Source: Pirellulales bacterium | GTDB taxonomy: Bacteria; Planctomycetota; Planctomycetia; Pirellulales; JAEUIK01 | Assembly (NCBI GenBank): GCA_019636335.1 | Contig: JAHBXR010000002.1 | Span: forward strand, 124,001-188,000 | Reading direction: 5' to 3' | Length of the DNA stretch: 64,000 bases | Shown here: positions 44,901 through 53,126 of the stretch, one piece after another | How the letters are laid out: each line of letters starts with the position of its first letter | Position numbering within the stretch: the stretch's first letter is position 1 | The notes under the pieces: model-generated | Seen by the model: the letters and a program-made list of their open reading frames with translations, nothing else | What the model was told of the DNA's origin: nothing | Databases searched by the model: none | Position numbers and translations under genes: made by a program

Positions 44901-45051
44901 CGCGAAGGAAAAGAAGCTGGCCAACGCCAACTTCGTGGACCGCGCGCCCCCCGAGGTGGTGGCCCAAGAGCGGGCCGGGCTCGAAGAGCTGCGCCAGCGC
45001 CTCGCCTCGATCGAAAGGGCTTTGGTGACGTTACGCGCTCGGTCGAAATAG
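41980..45051 (+). CDS. valS: Valyl-tRNA synthetase
   Basis: The protein has 1023 residues. The class I HIGH motif is LHLGHALN (about 57-64) and the KMSKS motif is GMSKSKGNG (about 605-613). The editing domain follows the first half, with VATTRPETMLGDTAVAVHP as the threonine-type proofreading segment, and the C-terminal coiled-coil arm is typical (about 940-1023, NEKEQEKVLAGIGAKEKKLAN). Between KMSKS and the anticodon domain lies an additional ~55 residues with C650-x2-C653 and C671-x2-C674, a zinc-ribbon-like insertion. After this comes ERFEGARNFCNKLWNASRF, a standard segment. The enzyme charges tRNA-Val. The insertion is unusual for the E. coli enzyme. Confidence 0.97.
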   Translation: MSMATSKDELPKQYEHNAAQARWYQFWEERGYFHSVPDPKRKPFTIVIPPPNVTGALHLGHALNNSLQDILIRYKRMQGFNTLWMPGTDHAGIATQAIVEKRLLEEEKKSRHDLGRDGLIERIWNWKQEYEARILSQLKQMGCSCDWQRTRFTLDDICARAVRFTFFRLFGDGLIYRGKRLVNWDTYLQTAVSDDEVEYKTVPGSFWHLRYPVVNPQPGEPTHVTVATTRPETMLGDTAVAVHPDPAKALDAARALLEAKLAEAPEKQKPEIQAQIDELAERRRTLLPELETLRDMARAGRHVLLPLLNREIPLVADVWAKPELGSGCVKITPAHDPNDYEVGLRQKLPMTNILNFDGTLNDAAGTYRGLTMSDARKRVVEDLDAQGLLAAVENREIELAHSDRSKTPIEPLLADQWFVRMEQLAQTAMDAVTGGRVRIVPARYARSYLDWLSEKRDWPVGRQLWWGHRIPIWYNDTATEAELQTAFQDRDDITWTRDEAGNRWLICSRDEDLAENALPGHKLVQDAEVLDTWFSSALWPHSTLGWPEQTPELAYYYPTSVLVTSRDIITLWVARMVITGLYNVGKVPFHDVYIHPKILDGYGEGMSKSKGNGVDPIDVMEKFGADALRFGLAHLTTETQDVRMPVEFECPHCQKLVEQTKKNRVLPRIECPQCGQAFSTQWAKAPADTALPRGAVVSERFEGARNFCNKLWNASRFALLNLDGYAPAPVKDDELAVEDRWLLSRLATVTTQVTEALDTYRFADACRTLYDFAWNEFCSFYVEMVKNRLSDPSARPVAQRVLAHALDTLLRLLHPMIPFLAEEVWQLLREAAPERGLPQPAPAAESVMLAPWPVAELARQDQAIERRFGLFQEVLRGLREIRSRQNIPPRTEISFSVRTDAETATLLQPMEPYFDSMAEAKASQWGPDVEPPATHAKVALPGIEIYADLAGLIDVEAEIKRNEKEQEKVLAGIGAKEKKLANANFVDRAPPEVVAQERAGLEELRQRLASIERALVTLRARSK

Positions 45052-45090
45052 CCACAGCCGACGGGGCTTTTTCAAGAGCTGGCTGGGCCT

Positions 45091-45407
45091 TCAAGGCTTT
45101 GCCAAGTTCTGGCCTGGGCCGCGAACGTAGATGACGTGCGCGTCTGTATCGCTTATGGTGAAGAGCAAGCGATAAGGTCGTCCGCGGCGAGTCTTGAAAA
45201 GTACGTGACGAACGTCGTTATCGTGAAAGTGTGGCGATTCGGCGCGACCGGGAAAACGTCCGCTGAAGCTCGCAATCGCTCCATGGCTTGTTCAAATGCC
45301 TTGTACCAGGCTGCGGCGCCTTGTGGTGAACGCTCGGATAGCCAAGTAAAGATCTCCGCGACGTTTCGCTCAGCCTCGGGCTGCAGGATGATGCGGAACC
45401 TAGGCAT
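45091..45407 (-). pseudogene. ParE-type toxin gene, frameshifted
   Basis: The gene starts at an ATG at 45407, 8 bp inside the antitoxin gene. The first part reads MPRFRIILQPEAERNVAEIF and then AAWYKAFEQAMERLRASADVFPVAPNRH, the N-terminal two-thirds of a ParE/RelE toxin. Continuing in this frame gives an unrelated tail and stops at 45153. In the -1 frame the expected C-terminus reads DNDVRHVLFKTRRGRPYRLL, FTISDTDAHVIYVRGP and ends at 45091. A single-base loss (or two-base gain) near 45225-45240 explains it, so the toxin is probably inactive. A sequencing error or programmed frameshift is possible. Confidence 0.8.
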
Positions 45408-45660
45408 CGCGAGGAAGCTTGTGTTTCGCGCGGAACTCAGTATCAAATTGCTCGAAGGGTCGGCCCAGACCTTGCTTCATCTCGTCGAGGCCTCGCCGGA
45501 CGCCGGCCAGTACCTCGGGATCGTCATAGATGACCGTCTGTCGATGCTCTTCGAGAACCTTAAGCGCGTCGCGAAGCAAGTCGTCTTCGGTACGATAGTC
45601 GCCGGCAATCATTTGCGCGCGGACAAGTTGCTCCACGTCGGGCGGGAATTGATAGGGCAT
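45400..45660 (-). CDS. ParD-type antitoxin
   Basis: From the ATG at 45660 the protein has 86 residues. The N-terminal part (MPYQFPPDVEQLVRAQMIAG, then DYRTEDDLLRDALKVLEEHR) matches the ribbon-helix-helix/ParD pattern of antitoxins, with DLLRDALK as the core. The rest (VRRGLDEMKQGLGRPFEQFDTEFRAKH) is a typical toxin-binding tail. The stop overlaps the toxin start by 8 bp, the classic translational coupling of toxin-antitoxin pairs. Since the toxin is frameshifted, the antitoxin may now serve only as a repressor or be decaying. Confidence 0.85.
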   Translation of the reverse strand: MPYQFPPDVEQLVRAQMIAGDYRTEDDLLRDALKVLEEHRQTVIYDDPEVLAGVRRGLDEMKQGLGRPFEQFDTEFRAKHKLPRDA

Positions 45661-45890
45661 AAAAGGCCTCCACACCTATAGGTATAGGATACCACTCCGA
45701 TATCAACTGACCAACTACCTTATTCGCGCCCTATTCGCCGCGCGATTTATCTCCGTATACTGGATGCTGGTCGTCAGGATCGGTCGGCGCTGCTGCGACC
45801 AAGGTCCGAGCCCCTTGGTGCGCGGTCCGCAGTGACACCCCGAGATGCCTCTTAAGCTTGACGTCCTTAGGCAGCGCGAGGAACAGGGTC

Positions 45891-46295
45891 ATGCCGGTGC
45901 AGATGGAGTTGTCGCGGATCATCATCAGCGAGATCAACGACCATCAGGTGATTTACCTGAAAGAGGTCGATGGCGATCGCACGTTTCCGATCTTGATCGG
46001 CATCTTTGAAGCCACCACGATCGATCGCCGCGTGAAGGGGTTTACCTCGCCGCGGCCCCTTACGCACGATCTGCTGGTCAGCGTGGCGGAGAATCTCGGC
46101 GGCGAGTTGCAGGACGTCGTGATCAGCGAGTTGAAAGACCATACGTACTTCGCGCGGCTGCGCATCAAGCGCGAAGGAGAGCTGGTCGAGGTCGACGCCC
46201 GGCCGTCCGACGCCATCGCCGTGGCCGTGACGTGCGACCCGGCCCTGCCGATCTACGTGTCGGAAGAAGTGCTCAACGACGTGCTGGGAGAGTAA
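45891..46295 (+). CDS. Bifunctional nuclease (BFN/DUF151) domain protein
   Basis: From the ATG at 45891 the protein has 134 residues, the usual size of the family. Typical segments are QMELSRIIISEINDHQVIYLKE at the start, FPILIGIFEATTIDRRVKG, PLTHDLLVSVAENLGGEL and ARPSDAIAVAVTCDPALPIYV. These match the bacterial BFN domain, found in plant bifunctional nucleases and in Thermotoga TM0160. The role is unclear, perhaps nucleic acid binding or cleavage. An ATG at 45858 could give 11 more residues. It is convergent with the PTS enzyme I gene, with 56 bp between their stops. Confidence 0.9.
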   Translation: MPVQMELSRIIISEINDHQVIYLKEVDGDRTFPILIGIFEATTIDRRVKGFTSPRPLTHDLLVSVAENLGGELQDVVISELKDHTYFARLRIKREGELVEVDARPSDAIAVAVTCDPALPIYVSEEVLNDVLGE

Positions 46296-46351
46296 GAGGG
46301 GCTTGGTGGCACAGATCGCTGGCCTGCTAGACTTGCGCGATCGGCTCGACG

Positions 46352-48112
46352 TTATTCCGAGTCGAGCAGTTTCAGGTTCGGACAAAGCTCGTCGGTCTGT
46401 TCGCCCATGAAGCGGATGATCTGGGCCGAAGTCTTAAGCTGCATGGCCCGCGAGAGGATTTCCTCGGCCTTTTCCTGGCTCAGGTTGCGCACTAGCTCTT
46501 TTGCCGTGGGGATGAAGGCGGGACTCATGCTGAAGCTGCGCAGACCCATGGCGTACAGCAGGACGAAAGAACGTGGCGCGCCGGCCATCTCGCCACACAA
46601 AGTGACGGGCTTGCCCGCCACGCGGCAGGTGCGAATCACGTTGAACAGCACGCGTAGCACCGCTGGGCTCAGGGGTTGATAGAGGTGGCTGACCTTGGGG
46701 TTGTCGCGATCGGCGGCCATCAGGTACTGCACGAGATCGTTCGAGCCGATGGAGACGAAATCGACCACATCGAGCAGCGTATCGATGCTGGCTGCCGCGG
46801 CGGGCACTTCGAGCATCAGGCCGATCGGTACCTCGACGTACGGTTTGCCCTCGGTCTGCAATTGGCGCTGCGCGCGGCGCACCATAGCCCGAATGCGGCG
46901 CATCTCTTCGAGCACCGTAATCATCGGAAAGAGCAACTTCACCTCGCTCTTGCGTCCCAGGGGATCGTGCGCCGCCCGCAGCACGGCGCGGATCTGCGTG
47001 ATGAAGAACTCGGGATGCTCGAACGAAAGCCGGATCGAGCGCCAGCCCAGAAAGGGATTGGCCTCGCGGCTATGCCCCAGGTAGGGAATCGTCTTGTCGC
47101 CGCCGAGATCGAGCGTGCGGATCGTCGTGTGGCGATGGGGGCTGGCATCGATGACCGCGCGGTACGCCTCGAGTTGCTCTTCCTCGTCGGGGACGTCGGC
47201 GTGCGTCAGGAAGAGATATTCCGTGCGGAAGAGTCCCACGCCGTCTGCCCCCATGGCCGCGGCCGCTTCGGCGTCTCCCACGTTGTTGATGTTGGCCAGC
47301 AGCTCGATCCGCTCACCGTCGCGCGTGACCGCCTGACGATCGCGATTCTCGACGAGCGAATCCTTGAGATCGACGAACTCGCGTTGCAGCTTACGGTAGG
47401 CGGCCTCGACTTCGGCATGCGGATTGACGATGACGTTGCCGTCGCGCCCGTCGACGATCACCGTGTCGCCATTGCGTACCTGGCGCAGGATGCCGCGCAC
47501 GCCCGAGACGGCCGGAATGCCGCGTCCACGGGCGAGGATGGCGGCGTGGCTGGTCCGTCCTCCCGCCTGGGTCACAATGCCGGCGACCTGGCGTTCTCCC
47601 AGGGTTACCACCTGCGAGGGGAGCAACTCGTCTGCCACGAGAATGATCGGTCCGCTGGTGGCCTCGGCCCCCGGCTGGAGCATTTCGGAAAGGTAGCCGC
47701 TGACGCGCAAGATCACGTCGCGGACGTCGGCCAGACGCTCTTTGAGGTAGTCGTCTTTGGTCCGGGCGAAGAGCGAGGTGTACTCGTTCAGCAGGCGATG
47801 GAGGGCGGCGGGGGCCCGCTGGCGATCTTTGGCGATGAATCGCCGCATTTTGGCGGCAAAGACGGGATCGCGCAGGATCGAGACGTGGGTGAGGAAGATG
47901 GCGGCTTCCTCGGGCCCGACCTGGCTGGCCACCTTCTGGTAGAGCGCATTCAGATCGGCCGCGGCGTGTTCGACCGCGCGTTCGTAGCGGGCCAGTTCGT
48001 GAAGAACTTCCGACTCTTCGAGGGGCTTGGCGTCGTGGCCGACGAACACCTCGTCGATGCAGTAAGCCTTTCCCACGGCCACGCCTGGGGAAACCGCGAG
48101 TCCTTTGCGCAT
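46352..48112 (-). CDS. ptsP: PTS enzyme I (phosphoenolpyruvate-protein phosphotransferase)
   Basis: From the ATG at 48112 the protein has 586 residues. It transfers phosphate from phosphoenolpyruvate to HPr. The start MRKGLAVSPGVAVGKAY is typical. The phospho-His is in GGRTSHAAILARG (about H189). Further motifs are GVGLFRTEYLFL (about 306-317), a TIRTLDLGGDKTIPYLG segment, PFLGWRSIRL, LEVPAAAASIDTLLDVVDFVSIGSNDLVQY, and LCGEMAG near the end, all for PEP and Mg binding. There is no N-terminal GAF domain, so the protein has the size of a sugar-PTS enzyme I. No HPr or permease gene is close, which is common in planctomycetes where a regulatory PTS is likely. The open frame extends to 48208. Confidence 0.93.
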   Translation of the reverse strand: MRKGLAVSPGVAVGKAYCIDEVFVGHDAKPLEESEVLHELARYERAVEHAAADLNALYQKVASQVGPEEAAIFLTHVSILRDPVFAAKMRRFIAKDRQRAPAALHRLLNEYTSLFARTKDDYLKERLADVRDVILRVSGYLSEMLQPGAEATSGPIILVADELLPSQVVTLGERQVAGIVTQAGGRTSHAAILARGRGIPAVSGVRGILRQVRNGDTVIVDGRDGNVIVNPHAEVEAAYRKLQREFVDLKDSLVENRDRQAVTRDGERIELLANINNVGDAEAAAAMGADGVGLFRTEYLFLTHADVPDEEEQLEAYRAVIDASPHRHTTIRTLDLGGDKTIPYLGHSREANPFLGWRSIRLSFEHPEFFITQIRAVLRAAHDPLGRKSEVKLLFPMITVLEEMRRIRAMVRRAQRQLQTEGKPYVEVPIGLMLEVPAAAASIDTLLDVVDFVSIGSNDLVQYLMAADRDNPKVSHLYQPLSPAVLRVLFNVIRTCRVAGKPVTLCGEMAGAPRSFVLLYAMGLRSFSMSPAFIPTAKELVRNLSQEKAEEILSRAMQLKTSAQIIRFMGEQTDELCPNLKLLDSE

Positions 48113-48393
48113 GTCGCGCATCCTACCAGCCGCGCCAGGGGCTGACAACGTAGGGCGAGGCAAGGCTTTGGCTTGCGAAATGGCAAGGGGTGGCGGCTGC
48201 GTTCCCATTTTAGCTCTCGCGGGCAGACTGATTTGCGATGGCTGTCTCTAACGAGCCGGAGTTGCCATGTCGTTCGGCCGAGCCACGCTGAGCGTGTTCT
48301 CCCTACAAAATGAATTTGAAATACTGCCCGATCGGGCCTGGTCGAAGGTCGATGCCGGTAGATAGGTAGATATCTGCGACCTTCGCTGGCAGA

Positions 48394-50232
48394 ATGGATC
48401 GCGTTGAGTCGGATGCTTGGATGGATCGTTATCTGGAGGCTCGGTTCGCTGTCGAGACCGCGCGCCCCGCTTCGCGATGCACCCGAGTCGGAAAGTCTTT
48501 AACCCTTTCGTGGCGGGTCCCCATTTTCGACGGGAACTTCTCCGCAACGTTGTCGAGCAAATTGCCTAACGCCGTGCGATTGTCGTCCTTGCAAACCGCC
48601 CCGTCAGACCGACGGCAAGAATTCGATTGGCTAGGCGTCTGGCTGCTGGCGTTGACGATCGTGCTGGTCGTCGTGGTTCGCTGGCGATACGTCGACGTGC
48701 CGCTGGAACGGGACGAAGGGGAGTACGCCCATATTGCGCGGCTCTTGCTGCAAGGTGAGCCACTCTATTCGACCGCGCATACGATGAAGTATCCGGGGAC
48801 GGCGCTGAGTTACGCCGGGGCGTTCCTGCTGTTCGGGGAGAGCGTGACGACCGTTCACCTGGCGTTGCTCCCGTTTCATCTGGCGTCGGCCGCCCTGCTC
48901 TTTGCGCTGGTCGCGCGTTCTCGGGACCTTGCCTTGGCGGCACTTGCGACGTCGCTGTTCCTGCTTTGGTCGATGATCCCGGCGACGCGGGGGCTTTGGT
49001 CGCACGCGACGAACTTCGTGCTCCCGTTCGGCCTGGGGGCCTGGCTGCTGCTGGCGCAGGCCTACGGCGATTGGAGAGGTGGGCGAGCCTGGCTCCTGGT
49101 GGGAGTAGGATGCCTGTTTGGCATCTCCACGATCATGAAGCAGCAGGCCATTTTTTTCGCGATTCCGGCGGTGTTCTACTGCCTGGGACGTCGTCGCGCG
49201 ATGGGCGCGACCCTGCGCGACGTGGCCTGCCTTTCGCTGGGGGGGGCGATCTCGCTCGGCGTCTTGTTCGCGGCGCTCTATCAGCAGGGGGTCTTTACGG
49301 AGTTCTGGTTTTGGACGGTCACGTACGCCCGCGATTATGCGGCGGGCAATCGGGGTTGGGAGTCTCCGTTCACTCACGCCTGGATTGCCGTGAGGAATTT
49401 TGGACGGGCGTCTCAGTTGCTCAACGGACTTTTGCTCGTGGGGCTCGGCTCGCTGGTTTGGGATCGTGAATCGCGGCGGGATATGTTGCTCTGGCTCTGC
49501 CTGTTCGCGGGGGGCGTACTGGCAGCGATCCCGGGCTTGCGTTTCACCCCCCATTACTTCGTACTCCTGATGCCCGCGGCGTCTTACTTTGCGGCGCAAG
49601 GCATCGCCGGTCTCGCGCGTTTCGTGCAGTCGAAAACGCCGTTGAGGTTTTCGACATCGCTCGCGGGGAGCATGGCGGTCGGGTTGCTGATCGCAGGCCA
49701 TTTCGAGGCCTGGTTCCGCTGGGACAATCAGCAACTCATCTGGAACACCTACCGCGGCCACGCGTTTATGCATTCGCGGATCGTGGCTGAGCATCTGGAC
49801 GACCTCGCCCAAGAAGGGGACACTTTGGCGGTGCTTGGTTCGGAACCGCAGATTTACTTCTGCTCGGACCTGCCGAGCGTGACCAGCTATCTCTACACGT
49901 ACCCCTTTGCCGAGCAACATCGACATGCGTCGCGGATGGAAGCGGAGATGCAACAACAAATCGAGAGGGGAGAGCCCACCTACTGCGTGGTCGCCCACAG
50001 CATGACCTCTTGGGGCGTGGGGGACGTCGATCAGTTTTACGAGCCGGGGCGGATCCTCGGGTGGTGGGAGGAGTACGCTGCGGAGCACTACGAACAGATC
50101 GGCCTGATCAGCGTGCTGCCGGACGGAGAAGCGGCCATCGCGTGGAATTACGATTTCGAGCGGGCGACGCCAGTCACGCCGGTGTGGTTCGAACTGTGGC
50201 GGCGGCGAGAAGCGTCTCCGTCAGCCCGATAA
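48394..50232 (+). CDS. GT39-like membrane glycosyltransferase
   Basis: The protein has 612 residues if the first ATG is used; an ATG at 48421 is possible. After a polar N-terminus (about 1-75) there are roughly nine to ten transmembrane helices. The first luminal loop has VPLERDEGEYAHIARLLLQGEPLY with the acidic DE pair typical of GT39/ArnT-type glycosyltransferases that use polyprenyl-linked donors. The C-terminal ~120 residues form a soluble domain with VAEHLDDLAQEGDTLAVLGSEPQIYF. It probably transfers a sugar to lipid or protein outside the membrane. Whether the N-terminal 60 residues belong to the protein is uncertain; the first helix starts at about residue 78. Confidence 0.75.
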   Translation: MDRVESDAWMDRYLEARFAVETARPASRCTRVGKSLTLSWRVPIFDGNFSATLSSKLPNAVRLSSLQTAPSDRRQEFDWLGVWLLALTIVLVVVVRWRYVDVPLERDEGEYAHIARLLLQGEPLYSTAHTMKYPGTALSYAGAFLLFGESVTTVHLALLPFHLASAALLFALVARSRDLALAALATSLFLLWSMIPATRGLWSHATNFVLPFGLGAWLLLAQAYGDWRGGRAWLLVGVGCLFGISTIMKQQAIFFAIPAVFYCLGRRRAMGATLRDVACLSLGGAISLGVLFAALYQQGVFTEFWFWTVTYARDYAAGNRGWESPFTHAWIAVRNFGRASQLLNGLLLVGLGSLVWDRESRRDMLLWLCLFAGGVLAAIPGLRFTPHYFVLLMPAASYFAAQGIAGLARFVQSKTPLRFSTSLAGSMAVGLLIAGHFEAWFRWDNQQLIWNTYRGHAFMHSRIVAEHLDDLAQEGDTLAVLGSEPQIYFCSDLPSVTSYLYTYPFAEQHRHASRMEAEMQQQIERGEPTYCVVAHSMTSWGVGDVDQFYEPGRILGWWEEYAAEHYEQIGLISVLPDGEAAIAWNYDFERATPVTPVWFELWRRREASPSAR

Positions 50233-50574
50233 GAGGCGGAGGGTGCTGTTCGCCCGCCTGGCTCGTCGTCGGCAGCCCACTTGGCCGTGCCTGCCGAACA
50301 TCGGGAGAAGGCTCCCCGATCGATCCTTGACGCTCCCCCTCCGGGGGACCTAGGATTGTCAGATTCTCTCGTGCGCCAAGCGACAAAACGGTGTGGTTGC
50401 CTCACAGTCGACGCCCGGTGGGAGTGCCTTTCGGTACCTCCTCCGGCGCGTGCTTGTAATCGCGACTGGTGCGATTTCAGCGAGCGGCAGGGTCCCTCGG
50501 CCGGACTCGCGGCTTGGCTTCGAGTTGGGATGTTGTTTCCCAGCGAGACGGAACGTTCAGCAAGTGACGAACTG
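50233..50574. other. Leader region of the hom cluster
   Basis: About 340 bp with no gene. A short GC hairpin (CCCCC at 50335-50339, TCC loop, GGGGG at 50343-50347) without a T-tract lies in the middle. The hom frame is open through this region, but its translation has no homology features. It should contain the promoter for hom, the apgM-like gene and lysC. Confidence 0.4.
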
Positions 50575-51873
50575 ATGGAAAAAACCAAGGTAGCGCTGGT
50601 CGGGCTCGGCACCGTCGGGAGTGGCGTCGCGCGGTTGTTGCTCGACTTTGGCGATCGTACCGCACGGCATGCCGGTCGCACGCTATGGCTCGAGCAGGTC
50701 GTCGTGCGCGATGTACACAAGCCGCGCCAGGTCGAGTTGCCCGGCGGTCTCATCAGCGACGACTTGACGCGCATCACGAACGATCCCGAGATCGTGGCCG
50801 TCGCGCACCTGCTGGGGGGATTGGAACCAGCGCGGACGATCATGCTCGAACTGCTCGAAAGTGGCAAGGATGTCGTCACGGCGAACAAGGCGCTGCTGGC
50901 CGAGCATGGCCCCGAATTGTTCGAGCGTGCCCGCGAGCTGGGGCGCACGATCGCCTTCGAGGCCTCGGTCGCCGGCGGCATTCCGATCATCACCAACATC
51001 AGTCAGTGCTTGTCGGCCAACCAGATCACGTCGATCTACGCCATTCTGAATGGCACGAGCAACTTCATCCTCACGCAGATGGAGGACGAAGGCGCCACCT
51101 ACGCCGAGGCGCTCGCCGAAGCGCAACGACTGGGCTACGCCGAGGCCGATCCCAGCATGGACGTCGACGGCACCGACGCGGCGCAGAAGCTCGCCATCCT
51201 GGCGCAGCTCGCGTTCGGCTCGCAGGTGCATTGGAGCGAAATCCCCCGCCGCGGCATCGACACGCTGGAGCTGGTCGACCTGCGTTACGCGCTCGAGCTG
51301 GGCTATCGCATCAAGCTCGTGGCGGTCGCGCGGCTAGTCGTCGAGGGGCTCGAACTGCACGTCTCGCCGACGCTGGTTAAGATCGGCACGCCCCTGGCCG
51401 AAGTTCGAGGCGCGCACAACGCCGTCAGCGTGGTGGGGGACGCCGTGGGACGAGTCTTCTTCCACGGTCTCGGCGCCGGGCAGATGCCGACCGCCTCGGC
51501 CGTCGTCGCCGACCTGATCGATATGGTCGTCGGTCGCACGGCGATCACCTTCCGCAACCTGGAGCTCTGGTCGCAGCGCAAGGACGCCGTCAACGCCCGC
51601 GACCACGACAAGGTGCCCGGCCGCTTCTACCTGCGTTTCAACGTCGAAGATCGCCCGGGCGTCATGGCCGAAGTGACCAGCGTGCTCGGCCGGCACGGTG
51701 TTTCGATCGCTTCGGTCATCCAGCACGAGGCCTTCACGCCGAACACGGGGGTCGTGCCGCTGGTGATCATGACCCATCTGACCACCGAAGGCGCCACGCG
51801 GCAGGCCGTCGAAGAGATCGACCGTCTCCCCTGCGTCAGCTCGCAATGCGTCCGCATGCGGGTCGAGAACTAA
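50575..51873 (+). CDS. hom: Homoserine dehydrogenase
   Basis: From the ATG at 50575 the protein has 432 residues. It reduces aspartate semialdehyde to homoserine using NAD(P)H. The nucleotide site is VALVGLGTVGSGVARLLLDF, followed by the VVTANKALLAEHG segment, the catalytic ASVAGGIPIITNISQCL and GTSNFILTQM, and GYAEADPSMDVDGTDAAQKLAILA. The C-terminal ACT domain (about 355-432, FNVEDRPGVMAEVTSVLG) gives feedback control by threonine. It is the first gene of a three-gene co-directional cluster with an apgM-like gene and lysC, with gaps of 19 bp each. Confidence 0.96.
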   Translation: MEKTKVALVGLGTVGSGVARLLLDFGDRTARHAGRTLWLEQVVVRDVHKPRQVELPGGLISDDLTRITNDPEIVAVAHLLGGLEPARTIMLELLESGKDVVTANKALLAEHGPELFERARELGRTIAFEASVAGGIPIITNISQCLSANQITSIYAILNGTSNFILTQMEDEGATYAEALAEAQRLGYAEADPSMDVDGTDAAQKLAILAQLAFGSQVHWSEIPRRGIDTLELVDLRYALELGYRIKLVAVARLVVEGLELHVSPTLVKIGTPLAEVRGAHNAVSVVGDAVGRVFFHGLGAGQMPTASAVVADLIDMVVGRTAITFRNLELWSQRKDAVNARDHDKVPGRFYLRFNVEDRPGVMAEVTSVLGRHGVSIASVIQHEAFTPNTGVVPLVIMTHLTTEGATRQAVEEIDRLPCVSSQCVRMRVEN

Positions 51874-51892
51874 CTCCGAGCCCAACACCAAC

Positions 51893-53107
51893 ATGAAGTA
51901 CGTGATCGTCATTCCCGATGGTTGTGCCGACGAACCGCAAGAATCGCTGGGGGGGAAGACGCCTCTCGAAGCCGCGCACACGCCGGCCATGGACGCGGTG
52001 GCGCGGGCCGGAGTCGTCGGCCGCGCGAACAATGTGCCGGCGCATCTACCGGCCGGATCGGACGTCGCCACGTTAAGCCTGCTGGGCTACGACCCGAACC
52101 GCTATTTCACCGGGCGCGCGCCGCTCGAGGCCGCCGCACAGGGCATTCAGCTTGGCCCCAACGATTGGGCGATCCGCTGCAACCTGGTGACGGTCGAAGA
52201 CCAGCAGATGCGTTCTTTCACGGCGGGTCAGATTCCCGACCACGAAGCTCGCGAGTTGATCGCCGCCCTGCAAGCGAACCTGGGGGGGGACGAGCTCGAA
52301 TTCATCCCCGGCGTCAGCTATCGCAACCTGCTGATCGATCGGCCGAAGTCGGGGACGGCGCCGTTCAGCCAGGATACGCGCACCACGCCCCCGCACGACC
52401 TGACCGACAAGTCGGTTCTCGACGACTATCCGCGCGGACCGGGGAGCGATAAGCTCAACCAACTGATGACCGACAGCGTGGCGCTCTTTGCCGAACATCC
52501 GGTGAACGTCTCGCGGCGCGAGCGCGGCCTGCCCCCAGCCACGAACATCTGGCTCTGGGGCCTGGGGCGCGTGCCGGCGCTCGAGCCCTTCTCGTTCGTG
52601 TATGGCAAGCGCGGGGCGATGATTACGGCGGTCGATCTGCTGCGCGGCATCGCCGCCTTGCTCGGCTGGGACCGGATCGAGGTCCCCGGCGTGACGGGAT
52701 ACCTCGACAACGATTACGCCGCCCAAGGCCGGGCCGCCATCGAGGCCCTCCAGGACCACGACATCGTCTGCGTTCATATCGAGGCCACGGACGAGGCCTC
52801 GCACGAAGGAGACGGCGCCGCCAAGATCAAGGCACTCGAGGATATCGATCGCGACATCGTGGCTCCCATCCACGAGGCCCTGCAGGCTCAGGGGAATTAC
52901 CGTCTGCTCGTGACCCCCGACCACCCCACTCCCCTGCGTCTGAAAACGCACAGCCACGGGTTCGTTCCCTTGGCGATCGCCGGCACCGGCATCGAGCCCG
53001 ACGCCAGCACTACTTACGACGAGCCCACGGCCGGTCGCTCGGCCCTGGCCTTCGACGAAGGATGGCGTATGATGGCCTATTTCCTGGGCCAGAACGGCAA
53101 GCGATAG
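51893..53107 (+). CDS. Cofactor-independent phosphoglycerate mutase-like protein, probable homoserine kinase
   Basis: The protein has 404 residues of the ApgM-type alkaline phosphatase superfamily: MKYVIVIPDGCADEP with the metal-binding Asp, the LPAGSDVATLSLLGYDP segment with the catalytic Ser, TGRAPLEAAAQGI, and the C-terminal metal motifs HIEATDEASHEGD and VTPDHPTPLRLKTHSHG. Its position between hom and lysC points to the threonine pathway. In several phyla an ApgM-like protein replaces ThrB as homoserine kinase, which is the known basis for this proposal. The name phosphoglycerate mutase would be the database default. No classical thrB or glycolysis genes are near. Confidence 0.85.
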   Translation: MKYVIVIPDGCADEPQESLGGKTPLEAAHTPAMDAVARAGVVGRANNVPAHLPAGSDVATLSLLGYDPNRYFTGRAPLEAAAQGIQLGPNDWAIRCNLVTVEDQQMRSFTAGQIPDHEARELIAALQANLGGDELEFIPGVSYRNLLIDRPKSGTAPFSQDTRTTPPHDLTDKSVLDDYPRGPGSDKLNQLMTDSVALFAEHPVNVSRRERGLPPATNIWLWGLGRVPALEPFSFVYGKRGAMITAVDLLRGIAALLGWDRIEVPGVTGYLDNDYAAQGRAAIEALQDHDIVCVHIEATDEASHEGDGAAKIKALEDIDRDIVAPIHEALQAQGNYRLLVTPDHPTPLRLKTHSHGFVPLAIAGTGIEPDASTTYDEPTAGRSALAFDEGWRMMAYFLGQNGKR

Positions 53108-53126
53108 AAGTTAGAAGTAGCCACTC

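Noticed and set aside
50334-50348. GC hairpin before hom as a terminator
   Set aside because: The stem is only five to six pairs with no T-tract, so it does not meet the criteria for an intrinsic terminator.
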